In this document: positions 24,686-32,318 of the stretch, piece after piece
Layout of the letters: every line of letters starts with the position of its first letter
How positions within the stretch are numbered: the first letter of the stretch is position 1
NCBI RefSeq assembly: GCF_000379965.1
Contig: NZ_KB904333.1
Span: 154,185 to 218,184 of the forward strand
DNA: 64,000 bases
Direction of reading: 5' to 3'
Source: Hoylesella nanceiensis DSM 19126 = JCM 15639
Lineage (GTDB): Bacteria > Bacteroidota > Bacteroidia > Bacteroidales > Bacteroidaceae
Made by a program: the position numbers and the translations under genes
The notes under the pieces: generated by a model
Databases searched by the model: none
What the model saw: the letters and a program-made list of their open reading frames with translations, nothing else
What the model was told of the DNA's origin: nothing

Positions 24686-26854
24686 TTATTTAGCATTTAC
24701 TGCAATGCCTCTACGCAACATATCGTCGGTTAATGGCTTCATACGGCGAAGGAAATCGGTGTAATTTCGACGCTCGGGCATACTCCAACCCGCTTCTGCA
24801 AGAGCCGCAGCACGTGGGAATGTTTGATAGAAAAGACGCTCAGTAGAGTTAATACTCTCACCCCATAGCGTTCCACTAACGCCCAATAAGGTGTTACGAA
24901 CAAAGTTATCGTCTTGTCCCCAAGCAGGATCTAGCTTGTAAGTCTGTTCCAATGAGGTCACAGGCATACCCCAATTCACTTCGGGCATGTCGCCTTTTTG
25001 CTCGGGATAGTCGAGATAACAATGCTCACCAGGGCAAAGCATAATCTGAACATTATTGCGAACAGCAGCATCTATGGCTGTTTTTGTCAACCCATGTCGC
25101 CACGCATACACCACACAACCAGGCTGAATGGTCTTAAATTCTTGCTCATACCAATACATTGGCTTCTTTCCTAACAACTTAAGTTGATGAATAATGCGGT
25201 CGAAAAGATATTGTTGTAGCTGCCAATTCTCTTTAAATCCCTCCTTTTTCTTCAACTCTGTGCATGCAGAACAATTGCTCCAAGCACCCAATGGGGGCTG
25301 ACCTGCCTCGTCACCACCTAGATGTACATAGGGAGCAGGGAAGATATCGGCCAATTCTTTCAACACATTATTAAAGAATTCGTACACAAATGGCTCTGCA
25401 GGACAAAGCAAATCGTTGCTAACTCCGCAAGTTAGGCGAATAGGAACAGGCTTTTTAGCACACGAAAGCTGTGGAAAACAATGTATTGCAGCCACTTCAT
25501 GGCCTGGAAGTTCAACCTCTGGGATCACCATTACATGGTATTTAGCAGCAAATTGCACCAATTCACGCATTTGTTCTTGCGTATAATAACCGCTAATGCG
25601 TGCTGGCATGTCATCCATTCCAATGCGATCGGAAGCCTTTTCGATGAGTTCGGGATATTTTTTGATTTCAATTCGCCATGCTTGGTCGTCTACTAAGTGC
25701 AAATGAAGGGCGTTATACTTGTAGCGAGCCATTTCAACTACATAGCTTTTAAGGTCTTCAAAGGGAATAAAATGGCGCACTGGGTCTACCATTAGCTCAC
25801 GAATTGCAGTGCGAGGCTGGTCTTTTATGTGCAAAGCAGGTATCTCTACCGAGCGAGCAGCAACGCCATTACCAATACAAAGCTGCTCGAGTGTCATCAA
25901 ACCGCAGAACACTCCTGCTGCGGTTTTACCCTTAATCACCACTCCTTTATTTGAAATATCTAAGGTATAAGCCTCATCATTGGTGAGAGAAGCATCGAGT
26001 TGAAGGCGAACTACAGGTCCAACACCACGACGTCCTTTAGCAAATACAGTGCGTTCGCCAAGTATTCGTTCTGCTTGCATCTTCTCATTTGCCAATTCTT
26101 GAGGTGCTTCTACTCCCACAACCTTAGCCCATTGAAGTGGAATAAGGGCGTTTGTCTTAGCTTTCTTATCTGAGTTTTTATCTACTTTATCGGTAGAATA
26201 AACCTCAAGTGTGAGTGGTCGAGGTACAAGTATTTGTTCTGGACGACACACATTCGCCACTTCTTGTTTTCCAAAGAAATGTCTCCAGCCCTGAGCTTTG
26301 CGATATTCCTTGCGTGATTGAGCAGGAACTATAAGCTGAACACGACTTAAATCGATTCCATCAAAAGCATTATCAGCGCAAACAGGTGGAACAGTTGCCG
26401 ATAAACGTACAACACGTAGCCCACGGCAATTGGCAAAAGCAAAGGCTCCTAAGCGTGTTGAGCCATCGAACGAAAGCTCGGTTAGCTTGCTACAACCATT
26501 GAATGCAGCTGCACTTACAACCCTTGTTGTGGCAGGAAAGCGCAATGTTCCTTCGATATTTTTGCACGCAAAGAATGCTTGAGTGCCCACTGAGTCGAGT
26601 TGTAGCGGTAAGATGAGCGACTGAAGTCGATAACGTGAGTGCATAGCATTGCGTGGAATGACCTTGCAATTGGTTGTAGAAAGGTCGAGAGCAGTATCGT
26701 TTACCTTTATATCTCGCAAGGTTCTAAAGTCTTGTGCATAGCCAGATGCACTAAAAAAAGATAGCGCACAAGCCACCAAAGCAGGCTTAGCAAAACCCTT
26801 AGAATAGGGTTTCAGTGGCAGTAAAGTCTGCAATAAATTCTTTAAAGAGGTCAT
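24686..26854 (-). CDS. GH20 beta-N-acetylhexosaminidase fused to N-terminal LRR_5 repeats
   Basis: A 722-residue exported enzyme. A signal peptide (about 1-40, ending SASGYA-QDF) is followed by BspA-like LRR_5 repeats at about 45-195 (AFFACKNIEGTLRFPATTRVV, AFNGCSKLTELSF, LIVPAQSRKEYRKAQGW as cap). The GH20b domain (about 205-345) and the GH20 barrel (about 347-680) follow. The catalytic pair is Asp515-Glu516 in HLGGDEA; GKKPMYWYEQ and LLGVSGTLWGE are the later barrel blocks. It removes terminal GlcNAc or GalNAc from host glycans using the substrate acetamido group. The LRR front is unusual and may anchor substrate. A TAACTTTG -7 box at 26,994-27,001 (minus) gives a leader of about 130 nt with a CAGGTG/CACCTG hairpin. 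Confidence 0.93.
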   Translation of the reverse strand: MTSLKNLLQTLLPLKPYSKGFAKPALVACALSFFSASGYAQDFRTLRDIKVNDTALDLSTTNCKVIPRNAMHSRYRLQSLILPLQLDSVGTQAFFACKNIEGTLRFPATTRVVSAAAFNGCSKLTELSFDGSTRLGAFAFANCRGLRVVRLSATVPPVCADNAFDGIDLSRVQLIVPAQSRKEYRKAQGWRHFFGKQEVANVCRPEQILVPRPLTLEVYSTDKVDKNSDKKAKTNALIPLQWAKVVGVEAPQELANEKMQAERILGERTVFAKGRRGVGPVVRLQLDASLTNDEAYTLDISNKGVVIKGKTAAGVFCGLMTLEQLCIGNGVAARSVEIPALHIKDQPRTAIRELMVDPVRHFIPFEDLKSYVVEMARYKYNALHLHLVDDQAWRIEIKKYPELIEKASDRIGMDDMPARISGYYTQEQMRELVQFAAKYHVMVIPEVELPGHEVAAIHCFPQLSCAKKPVPIRLTCGVSNDLLCPAEPFVYEFFNNVLKELADIFPAPYVHLGGDEAGQPPLGAWSNCSACTELKKKEGFKENWQLQQYLFDRIIHQLKLLGKKPMYWYEQEFKTIQPGCVVYAWRHGLTKTAIDAAVRNNVQIMLCPGEHCYLDYPEQKGDMPEVNWGMPVTSLEQTYKLDPAWGQDDNFVRNTLLGVSGTLWGESINSTERLFYQTFPRAAALAEAGWSMPERRNYTDFLRRMKPLTDDMLRRGIAVNAK

Positions 26855-26993
26855 TTCTATTGAAGTTATTTGAATTGTTTGGGTTGATTTTCGTAATAAC
26901 AGAGAATTCTATCTATTCTTGTTCTGCCATACTTACAGGTGAGTTGCATTGCAAGCGCATCGAAACACCTGAGTAAAATGTATGCAGGAATGA

Positions 26994-27001
26994 CAAAGTT
27001 A
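26994..27001 (-). promoter_or_regulatory. -7 box of the GH20 gene
   Basis: The reverse complement is TAACTTTG. The following leader contains a hairpin with CAGGTG / CACCTG arms (about 26,939-26,971). Confidence 0.45.
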
Positions 27002-27193
27002 CAAATAAGAATCGAATTGCCCACATCTTTTATCAACATTATTCTCGCCTATAAAGAACTTTAAGAAGTGACTATTGATAAACAAAAGAGAAGAAAGATT
27101 TTTCCATTTTTTAAGCATCAACCCTCCAAGTATATTCCACTTACAATCCTTTCTCACACTATCTTCTTTTCCACTCTCGTGCTATATCAAAAT

Positions 27194-27303
27194 AAAAGCA
27201 TTGAAATTGCCAACCAATCTCAATGCTTTTAGGGTGTAATATCAATCCTTTTGCAACGCAAAGTCAATGCTTTTGCAACACAAGTGCTACTATGCCGAAA
27301 AAC
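27194..27303. repeat. 22-bp phased A/T-tract array D (five units)
   Basis: Units start at 27,194, 27,216, 27,238, 27,260 and 27,282. Unit 1 begins AAAAGCATTGA; units 2-4 share TCAATGCTTTT or TCAATCCTTTT at positions 5-15; unit 5 is weak. Units 1 and 2 form a perfect 11-bp inverted pair (AAAAGCATTGA / TCAATGCTTTT). No gene lies in the rest of the gap 26,855-27,487. Confidence 0.8.
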
Positions 27304-27424
27304 AAAGGCAAAGCACAAGAATAAAAAGAAAGTTCTTTTATCTTATCCATCACGATGCAACTCTTACACACAAGCGTCTATCTGCCCTCTTCATAGAATA
27401 AAAAAGAGAAGAAAGAACAAGGTG

Positions 27425-27468
27425 TAAAAAACAAATAAGCATCGCTTTACGCTCCTTTATGAAAGGAG
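27425..27468 (-). terminator. Probable terminator of the haem operon
   Basis: Stem TTTACGCTCCTTT / AAAGGAGTAAA with one bulged G. On the minus strand it is followed after about 15 bases by a T-rich tract (TTATTTGTTTTTT), so it is a loose match. Confidence 0.4.
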
Positions 27469-27487
27469 TAAAGAACGGATAAAAGTA

Positions 27488-28378
27488 CTAATTTTCTCCT
27501 TCTTGTGGTTTCTTTCGCTTCGAAGCACCTTTCTTCCAGAGATAAACTCCTAAGCCTAAGAACACCACTAAAATGGCAATCATCTGCAAACTATATTTCT
27601 CTGGCTCCACCCAAAACTCACGAAAGAAGTTTATTCTGCCTAATATTTCAACCGGAGTCCAAAAGATTATCACCGTAGCAATAGCCATACGAATGTTACT
27701 TCCCCATGCTGCTAGTTTCAATTCTCGCTTAAACATGAACACAGAACCAATGAAACAAGATAGTCCAACGAGGAAAGTTACAGGGTGATGATCGCCTAAA
27801 AAACGCTTATCATAGCAGAACATCAAAAGCAAATAGAACGCCCAAAGCATCATATTGATTTCCATAAAGGTAACAATACTTGTGTGGCGGGTCATGGGTT
27901 GCGTAACAATTATCTTGCGTTTGTCTCTAAAACACACCTTTTGAATCCACGTTATGAAGTCACATCCATTCTTTGTACTAAACACATACATCACCATTGT
28001 CATCATCCACATACCAAATGAGGCAGGCATAATAAGGTATTCGGGTTTAGTTACGACGACATTGTTTTCTATTTCGGGTGGAACACCATAACGACGAGCA
28101 TAATAGAGGAAAAGAAACTCTACCCAACCTGTCCAAAAAAGCAATCCACCAAAGAGTCCCCAAAGCGTTTGTCGGGTGTCACCTTTAACAAAAACGCCAG
28201 CTATAACCATTATTAAGCCCACCAAACCGAGCATAAATCCAGCCACGTGCATGGTACCTTCGCTCATGTATTTCTCCATTATTTTCATTAAAGCGTGCCC
28301 CAATGGCATGGCAAACAACACTAAAAAGAAAGACGCAAAGGTTCTTCCCCAATAATTTTTACTTTCTTTTGTATCCAT
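27488..28378 (-). CDS. Multi-pass membrane protein of the haem operon, function unknown
   Basis: A 296-residue inner-membrane protein with about seven or eight hydrophobic helices (FASFFLVLFAMPLGHALM, VAGFMLGLVGLIMVIAGVFV, LWGLFGGLLFWTGWVEFLFL and others, the last LQMIAILVVFLGLGVYLW). The tail is basic (KKGASKRKKPQ) and cytoplasmic. I recognise no transporter or enzyme motif. Several conserved-looking His, Met and Trp residues in helices (HALMKIMEKYM, TRHTSIVTFMEINMMLW) would suit haem or metal contact, which is inference. It begins 5 bp after the HmuY-like gene, so it is part of that operon and may act in moving or sensing captured haem. The usual hmuSTUV genes are absent. Confidence 0.7.
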   Translation of the reverse strand: MDTKESKNYWGRTFASFFLVLFAMPLGHALMKIMEKYMSEGTMHVAGFMLGLVGLIMVIAGVFVKGDTRQTLWGLFGGLLFWTGWVEFLFLYYARRYGVPPEIENNVVVTKPEYLIMPASFGMWMMTMVMYVFSTKNGCDFITWIQKVCFRDKRKIIVTQPMTRHTSIVTFMEINMMLWAFYLLLMFCYDKRFLGDHHPVTFLVGLSCFIGSVFMFKRELKLAAWGSNIRMAIATVIIFWTPVEILGRINFFREFWVEPEKYSLQMIAILVVFLGLGVYLWKKGASKRKKPQEGEN

Positions 28379-28383
28379 AATTG

Positions 28384-29076
28384 TTATTTTAATTCGTCAC
28401 AATAATAACTTATCTGTCCGCCTGTATCGCCTATTTCGACATCGGCTTTATACCAACTTATAATCTGAATTTTAAAGTATTGCGTTCCATTTGCTGTGCG
28501 CACGACATAAGTATGCAATGAAGGTGCATACACAGGAGGCGGTCCAGTGAAGCTCATTGCATTGGCTAAGACTGGATTCGCATTGGTTTTGGTTGTAGCA
28601 GGACCTCTATTTGGATCGAACCAAGGGTTTTGTTGAAAGTCTAGATGATTGGTAATTAAGTGTTTATTCCAATCATTTCGAGACATAGTGATGGTTACTG
28701 TGCTATCGTCTACTATCCAATTGGGATTAGATGGCAATTGAGAAACAGTCTTCCATTTATCGTATTCGCCATAACCAAGGTCGATTGCTGCTCCCTTTCC
28801 TTTACCCGATGTACCGCTATTGGTGCGAATTCGATATCCACAAAAGGCGATATCCCAATCTAATCGGTCTTTTTGTGCCCCTTCAACAATATCTTCATTC
28901 ACCCTATTTCGATTGAACATCTCTCCCGTTCGCAAATTAATATACAGCCAATCGTTGGTTACGCCTGTTGAATAACCAGTGACTCGGGGTAGCACTTTGC
29001 CTGTAAATGGCTCTGCATCATAGTCTGTACAAGAGCTTAAAAGCGCAAAAAGGAATATAAAGAGATTGGTTTTCAT
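28384..29076 (-). CDS. hmuY: HmuY-family haem-binding lipoprotein
   Basis: A 230-residue lipoprotein with lipobox LSSC (Cys16) followed by TDYDAEP, an acidic stretch as in surface-exported lipoproteins. The HmuY core is visible: NDWLYINLRTGEMF, then LDWDIAFCGYRIRTNSGTSG (about 82-101), GAAIDLG and the C-terminal strand HTYVVRTANGTQYFKIQIISWY (written here as the block ending KIQIISWY). HmuY proteins capture haem from host haemoproteins on the cell surface and pass it to the HmuR receptor. Its ATG overlaps the receptor stop codon by 4 bp (ATGA), so translation is coupled. The two axial histidines of P. gingivalis HmuY cannot be assigned by eye; methionines are another possibility. Confidence 0.88.
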   Translation of the reverse strand: MKTNLFIFLFALLSSCTDYDAEPFTGKVLPRVTGYSTGVTNDWLYINLRTGEMFNRNRVNEDIVEGAQKDRLDWDIAFCGYRIRTNSGTSGKGKGAAIDLGYGEYDKWKTVSQLPSNPNWIVDDSTVTITMSRNDWNKHLITNHLDFQQNPWFDPNRGPATTKTNANPVLANAMSFTGPPPVYAPSLHTYVVRTANGTQYFKIQIISWYKADVEIGDTGGQISYYCDELK

Positions 29077-31427
29077 TTCTTATGCTTTAGTGATTTAAGA
29101 ATATCTTCTACTAAAAATTCTACTTGTACATATCCTCTTGCACCACAAGTGGCAGGCACATTGAACATAGTTACGCCCGATCCTAAGGTATGTGGCACAT
29201 AATTGAAGATGTTATCGACACCAACTGTGAGCTTAACTTTATTATAAAAGGTTTGAACCACAGCAAGATTGCAAAGCACATAGGTTGGAAGTATGCAGCG
29301 AAAATAGGCATCATAGCTCTTATTATGCTCTTTTACCCACACTCTATCTTGCACATCAAACTTCTTTTCGCCCATAATTGAGGTGCTAAAGATGGTTTTT
29401 AGTCTGTAATTAGGGCGATTTAAGGTATAATCAAGACTGCCTGTTGCAGCGTGAGGCGATGTTGTATTGACCTGAATGCCATTCTGTTTGCTCACATTTA
29501 CATAGCTATAAGTGGCATTAAGCATGAAATTGTCTGTTAATCTCCATTTCATTATCGCCTCAACACCTAACATTCGCTGGCTTTTTAGATTGATATACTC
29601 GAAGTTATACTGCATATCATAAATGCGCCACACGCCTTCTATCTTCTTATTAAATATGTTTGCGTAAGCATTCACATTGATAAAGAATCGGTCTTTGCTA
29701 TATTCTGCGCCCAAAGAGAAATAGTTATTCTTCTCAGATTGAAGGTTTTCGCTTCCTTTAATCTGAAACATTCCCAAGTGATCCCAATTAAAGAAGAGTT
29801 CTTTTATGCTGGGAGCACGATATCCCATCGAGTAGTTTGCACGCAAAGCCCAATGATTATCGGGCGCATATTTAATGGCAATCTTCGGCATCCACATAAA
29901 TCCAAAGGCCTTAGAGAAGTTTGTTCGCACCCCAGAAGAGAGCATCCAATGGCTATTCACAATCCATTCATCTTGCAAGAAGTATTCTGTTTCGTGCAAA
30001 GAGCGTGTTGTCATTCGCCTATTTACAAAGCGATCGCTCGTTAATTCATCTGTAGTATGCTCTACACCGAATATGATATTGTGTCCAGTGAAATAGCTAC
30101 TGGTGAGCGTTAGACGTGGTTCAAAGATCTTACTTTTATACACATTCTTCCTTTCATCAATGCGTTCGTGTCGCTTAAAGCGGTCATAAAAGTCACCATG
30201 TAGACTCAAATTCACTGTAAACCAATCCTTAACGTCATATTTTAGCTTTATACCTGCCATAAAATCACGGCTTTGTGAGAAGGTCATATCTTGTATTAAA
30301 TCATACGAATTCATGAAGAACATCGAGCCATAAGCCTGCAATGAGAGGCTTTTAGATGGTTCATAATAAAGCTTTTGAGCCACAGATAGGTGCTCAGTGC
30401 CCTCTATTCCCATCGGAGAACGAGGCGCAATGGATGTTAAAGTGATGTCGTGAGGTAAGAAAGGGTTGGCCTCTTTGGTATAAACTTTTTTGTCTTTATC
30501 CGACTGATACATGTAAAAAGCATCGCTTGAGCTATACCATACATCTGTTTGCGATGTGAATTTACCTTGTTTTATGCCTGCGGATATCCACGATTGGAGG
30601 TTTGGTCGGTCGCTATTTTTCTCGAACATATAGAGGAAATCCTTAGGGTTTGGCTGCTTATAGTTACGTTGATTCATTTGAGCAAACCTCACTCCCGCTT
30701 GTATGTCCAATGGTTTTTGAGTCTTTTTCGATATAAGATTGATGACAGCACCCGACGCTCTGCTGCCATAAAGGGTGCTACTGGCTCCCTTTACGATTTC
30801 TATTCGATCTATTGCATGCAGATTAAAGCGTTCATAATCAAGGTTTCCCGCCATATCTCCAGTCATTCTTTCCCCATCTTGCAGAAATAATACATGGCGA
30901 GCGTCTAACCCTTGCATCGATATTTCATTGCCAAAGCCCACCTTTTGAATGTTCATTCCTGGCGTTTCTTGTTGTAATGCGTGTTGTAAGTCGCTATATC
31001 CAGCATCTACAAGTGCCTTTCCGCCCAACACTTGCGTTGTTATGGGCGACAACTTAACTGGTCTTTCGGTGCGAGAACCCGTCACTACCACTCCATTAAG
31101 ATGCATAACATCTTCTTTCAGCACTACATTCACTTCTTTTTCAGTAGCTAAAATCGTGCCACTAACAGGCATATAGTCCATCATATTCACCTTATAAAAA
31201 TAGGAAGCGTTTTCCTTTTCTAAGTTGATAAACGCCTTTCCGTCTTTATCGGTAATAACTATTAAAGTGTCTTGGTGTTCTTTATAAGGGGCAATAGTGA
31301 TGTGAGCCCCCAATAATGGTTGCTGAGTTCCTGCCTCTCGAATTGTTATTTTCACCCTACGTTGCGCAAAAGTGCTGATTGAAAGAGATAGAAATGACAG
31401 AATGACTAATAGATATTTCTTTCGCAT
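29073..31427 (-). CDS. hmuR: TonB-dependent haem receptor (HmuR-like)
   Basis: A 784-residue outer-membrane receptor. Signal peptide MRKKYLLVILSFLSLSISTFAQ; a CarboxypepD_reg-like domain (about 24-105); TonB box LNGVVVTGSRTER (about 110-122); plug with DGERMTGDMAGN and IEIVKGASSTLYGSRASGAVINLIS; then a 22-strand barrel. YRAPSIKELFFNWDHLGMFQ with the following GSENLQSEKNN matches the FRAP/NPxL region of haem receptors. It ends VEFLVEDILKSLKHKK, a short charged tail past the usual aromatic end. It is followed by the HmuY-like gene. A hairpin separates it from the upstream lipoprotein gene. Haem as substrate rests on the HmuY partner and the box match. Confidence 0.88.
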   Translation of the reverse strand: MRKKYLLVILSFLSLSISTFAQRRVKITIREAGTQQPLLGAHITIAPYKEHQDTLIVITDKDGKAFINLEKENASYFYKVNMMDYMPVSGTILATEKEVNVVLKEDVMHLNGVVVTGSRTERPVKLSPITTQVLGGKALVDAGYSDLQHALQQETPGMNIQKVGFGNEISMQGLDARHVLFLQDGERMTGDMAGNLDYERFNLHAIDRIEIVKGASSTLYGSRASGAVINLISKKTQKPLDIQAGVRFAQMNQRNYKQPNPKDFLYMFEKNSDRPNLQSWISAGIKQGKFTSQTDVWYSSSDAFYMYQSDKDKKVYTKEANPFLPHDITLTSIAPRSPMGIEGTEHLSVAQKLYYEPSKSLSLQAYGSMFFMNSYDLIQDMTFSQSRDFMAGIKLKYDVKDWFTVNLSLHGDFYDRFKRHERIDERKNVYKSKIFEPRLTLTSSYFTGHNIIFGVEHTTDELTSDRFVNRRMTTRSLHETEYFLQDEWIVNSHWMLSSGVRTNFSKAFGFMWMPKIAIKYAPDNHWALRANYSMGYRAPSIKELFFNWDHLGMFQIKGSENLQSEKNNYFSLGAEYSKDRFFINVNAYANIFNKKIEGVWRIYDMQYNFEYINLKSQRMLGVEAIMKWRLTDNFMLNATYSYVNVSKQNGIQVNTTSPHAATGSLDYTLNRPNYRLKTIFSTSIMGEKKFDVQDRVWVKEHNKSYDAYFRCILPTYVLCNLAVVQTFYNKVKLTVGVDNIFNYVPHTLGSGVTMFNVPATCGARGYVQVEFLVEDILKSLKHKK

Positions 31428-31442
31428 ATTGATCTTTATAAT

Positions 31443-31483
31443 AAAAGAGGAGCGGGAAAATACGCTCTCCCTACTTCTCTTTT
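31443..31483 (-). terminator. Intercistronic hairpin before the haem receptor gene
   Basis: Two stacked stems, AAAAGAG / CTCTTTT outside and GAGCG / CGCTC inside. The 3' arm ends in TTTTATT on the minus strand. It could be a partial terminator or mRNA-processing site that sets different levels of the lipoprotein and receptor. Confidence 0.45.
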
Positions 31484-31503
31484 ACTTTCCGTTCTACACT
31501 CTC

Positions 31504-32142
31504 TTACAATCCGTGTTCTTTCTTGTAAGCTGCAAGATCCGCCTCATATTTCTTGAATTCTGCATCAAACTTACTTGTACGAGACTTGTCTATGGTTTGC
31601 AAGAAGCATTCTGAACGCACGTTCATCATATTATAATCGACAATAAAGTTAATTTCATGGGTATTCACATTGTAGTAACCTTTCACGAAACTACCTTTCA
31701 TTGTACTTGGTTTACCATCTTTTTCTAACACAATATAGCCGTCAGTACCATTGAATTTCAACCAACCATCGCCCTTATATTCCTTCTTTTCCCAAGAATT
31801 AAGTGGCATAAACTTAGCATCGCAAACGTAAGTTATAGAGAAAGGCATCTCTCCTATGGTGAAATCTTCAAGCTTTATGGTAAAAGCTTGCTTTTCAGTT
31901 GTACTCCAAGTAAAGTTGAATCGAGTTGGACAACCAGTGGGAAGCAAGGTCTTATTCACTCCATTCAGTGTTGCATGAGTACTTAAAACGATATCGCCTG
32001 TTAAGAAATTACGAGCCAAGTCTATTGCTTCTGTTGGTGATTCTTTCTTTTCTATGTTGTCATCTGACGAACATGAAGCCATTAACAAGAAGAAACTGAA
32101 GACAAGTAAATACTTAATGTTTCTCAAAATACATGTGTTCAT
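31504..32142 (-). CDS. Lipoprotein of the haem locus
   Basis: A 212-residue lipoprotein with lipobox LMASC followed by SSDDN, the acidic signature for surface export. The ATG at 32,142 gives a proper signal peptide; upstream ATGs at 32,157 and 32,205 lie in a structured leader. The domain is beta-rich (TLLPTGCPTRFNFTW, FTIKLEDFTIGEMPFSITYV, MKGSFVKGYYNVNTHEINF) and may be one of the DUF lipoprotein families seen beside Hmu loci; I cannot name it with confidence. The C terminus is helical and charged (SKFDAEFKKYEADLAAYKKE). It is first in the likely transcript with the receptor. A role in haem capture is inferred from position. Confidence 0.7.
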   Translation of the reverse strand: MNTCILRNIKYLLVFSFFLLMASCSSDDNIEKKESPTEAIDLARNFLTGDIVLSTHATLNGVNKTLLPTGCPTRFNFTWSTTEKQAFTIKLEDFTIGEMPFSITYVCDAKFMPLNSWEKKEYKGDGWLKFNGTDGYIVLEKDGKPSTMKGSFVKGYYNVNTHEINFIVDYNMMNVRSECFLQTIDKSRTSKFDAEFKKYEADLAAYKKEHGL

Positions 32143-32159
32143 AATTTTAATTTGTTTGT

Positions 32160-32207
32160 ACATGAGCCACGATATCAACGTAGCTGTTGATTCAACTGCA
32201 CTCATGT
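32160..32207 (-). promoter_or_regulatory. Structured dyad in the leader of the haem-locus lipoprotein
   Basis: Outer arms ACATGAG / CTCATGT (7 bp perfect) enclose inner arms ATCAAC / GTTGAT (6 bp perfect, 6-base loop). It ends 18 bp before the ATG at 32,142, so it could be an RNA hairpin affecting translation or a DNA operator. Confidence 0.4.
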
Positions 32208-32318
32208 GAGGTTTATTATTTGTGTTATTATAATTTCTCTATGCCTATTTTAGAGATAAAAAGAGATGCTCTTTTACTGATTTTCAAATGAACTATGGTT
32301 GAAAGAGGGGGCTATTCC

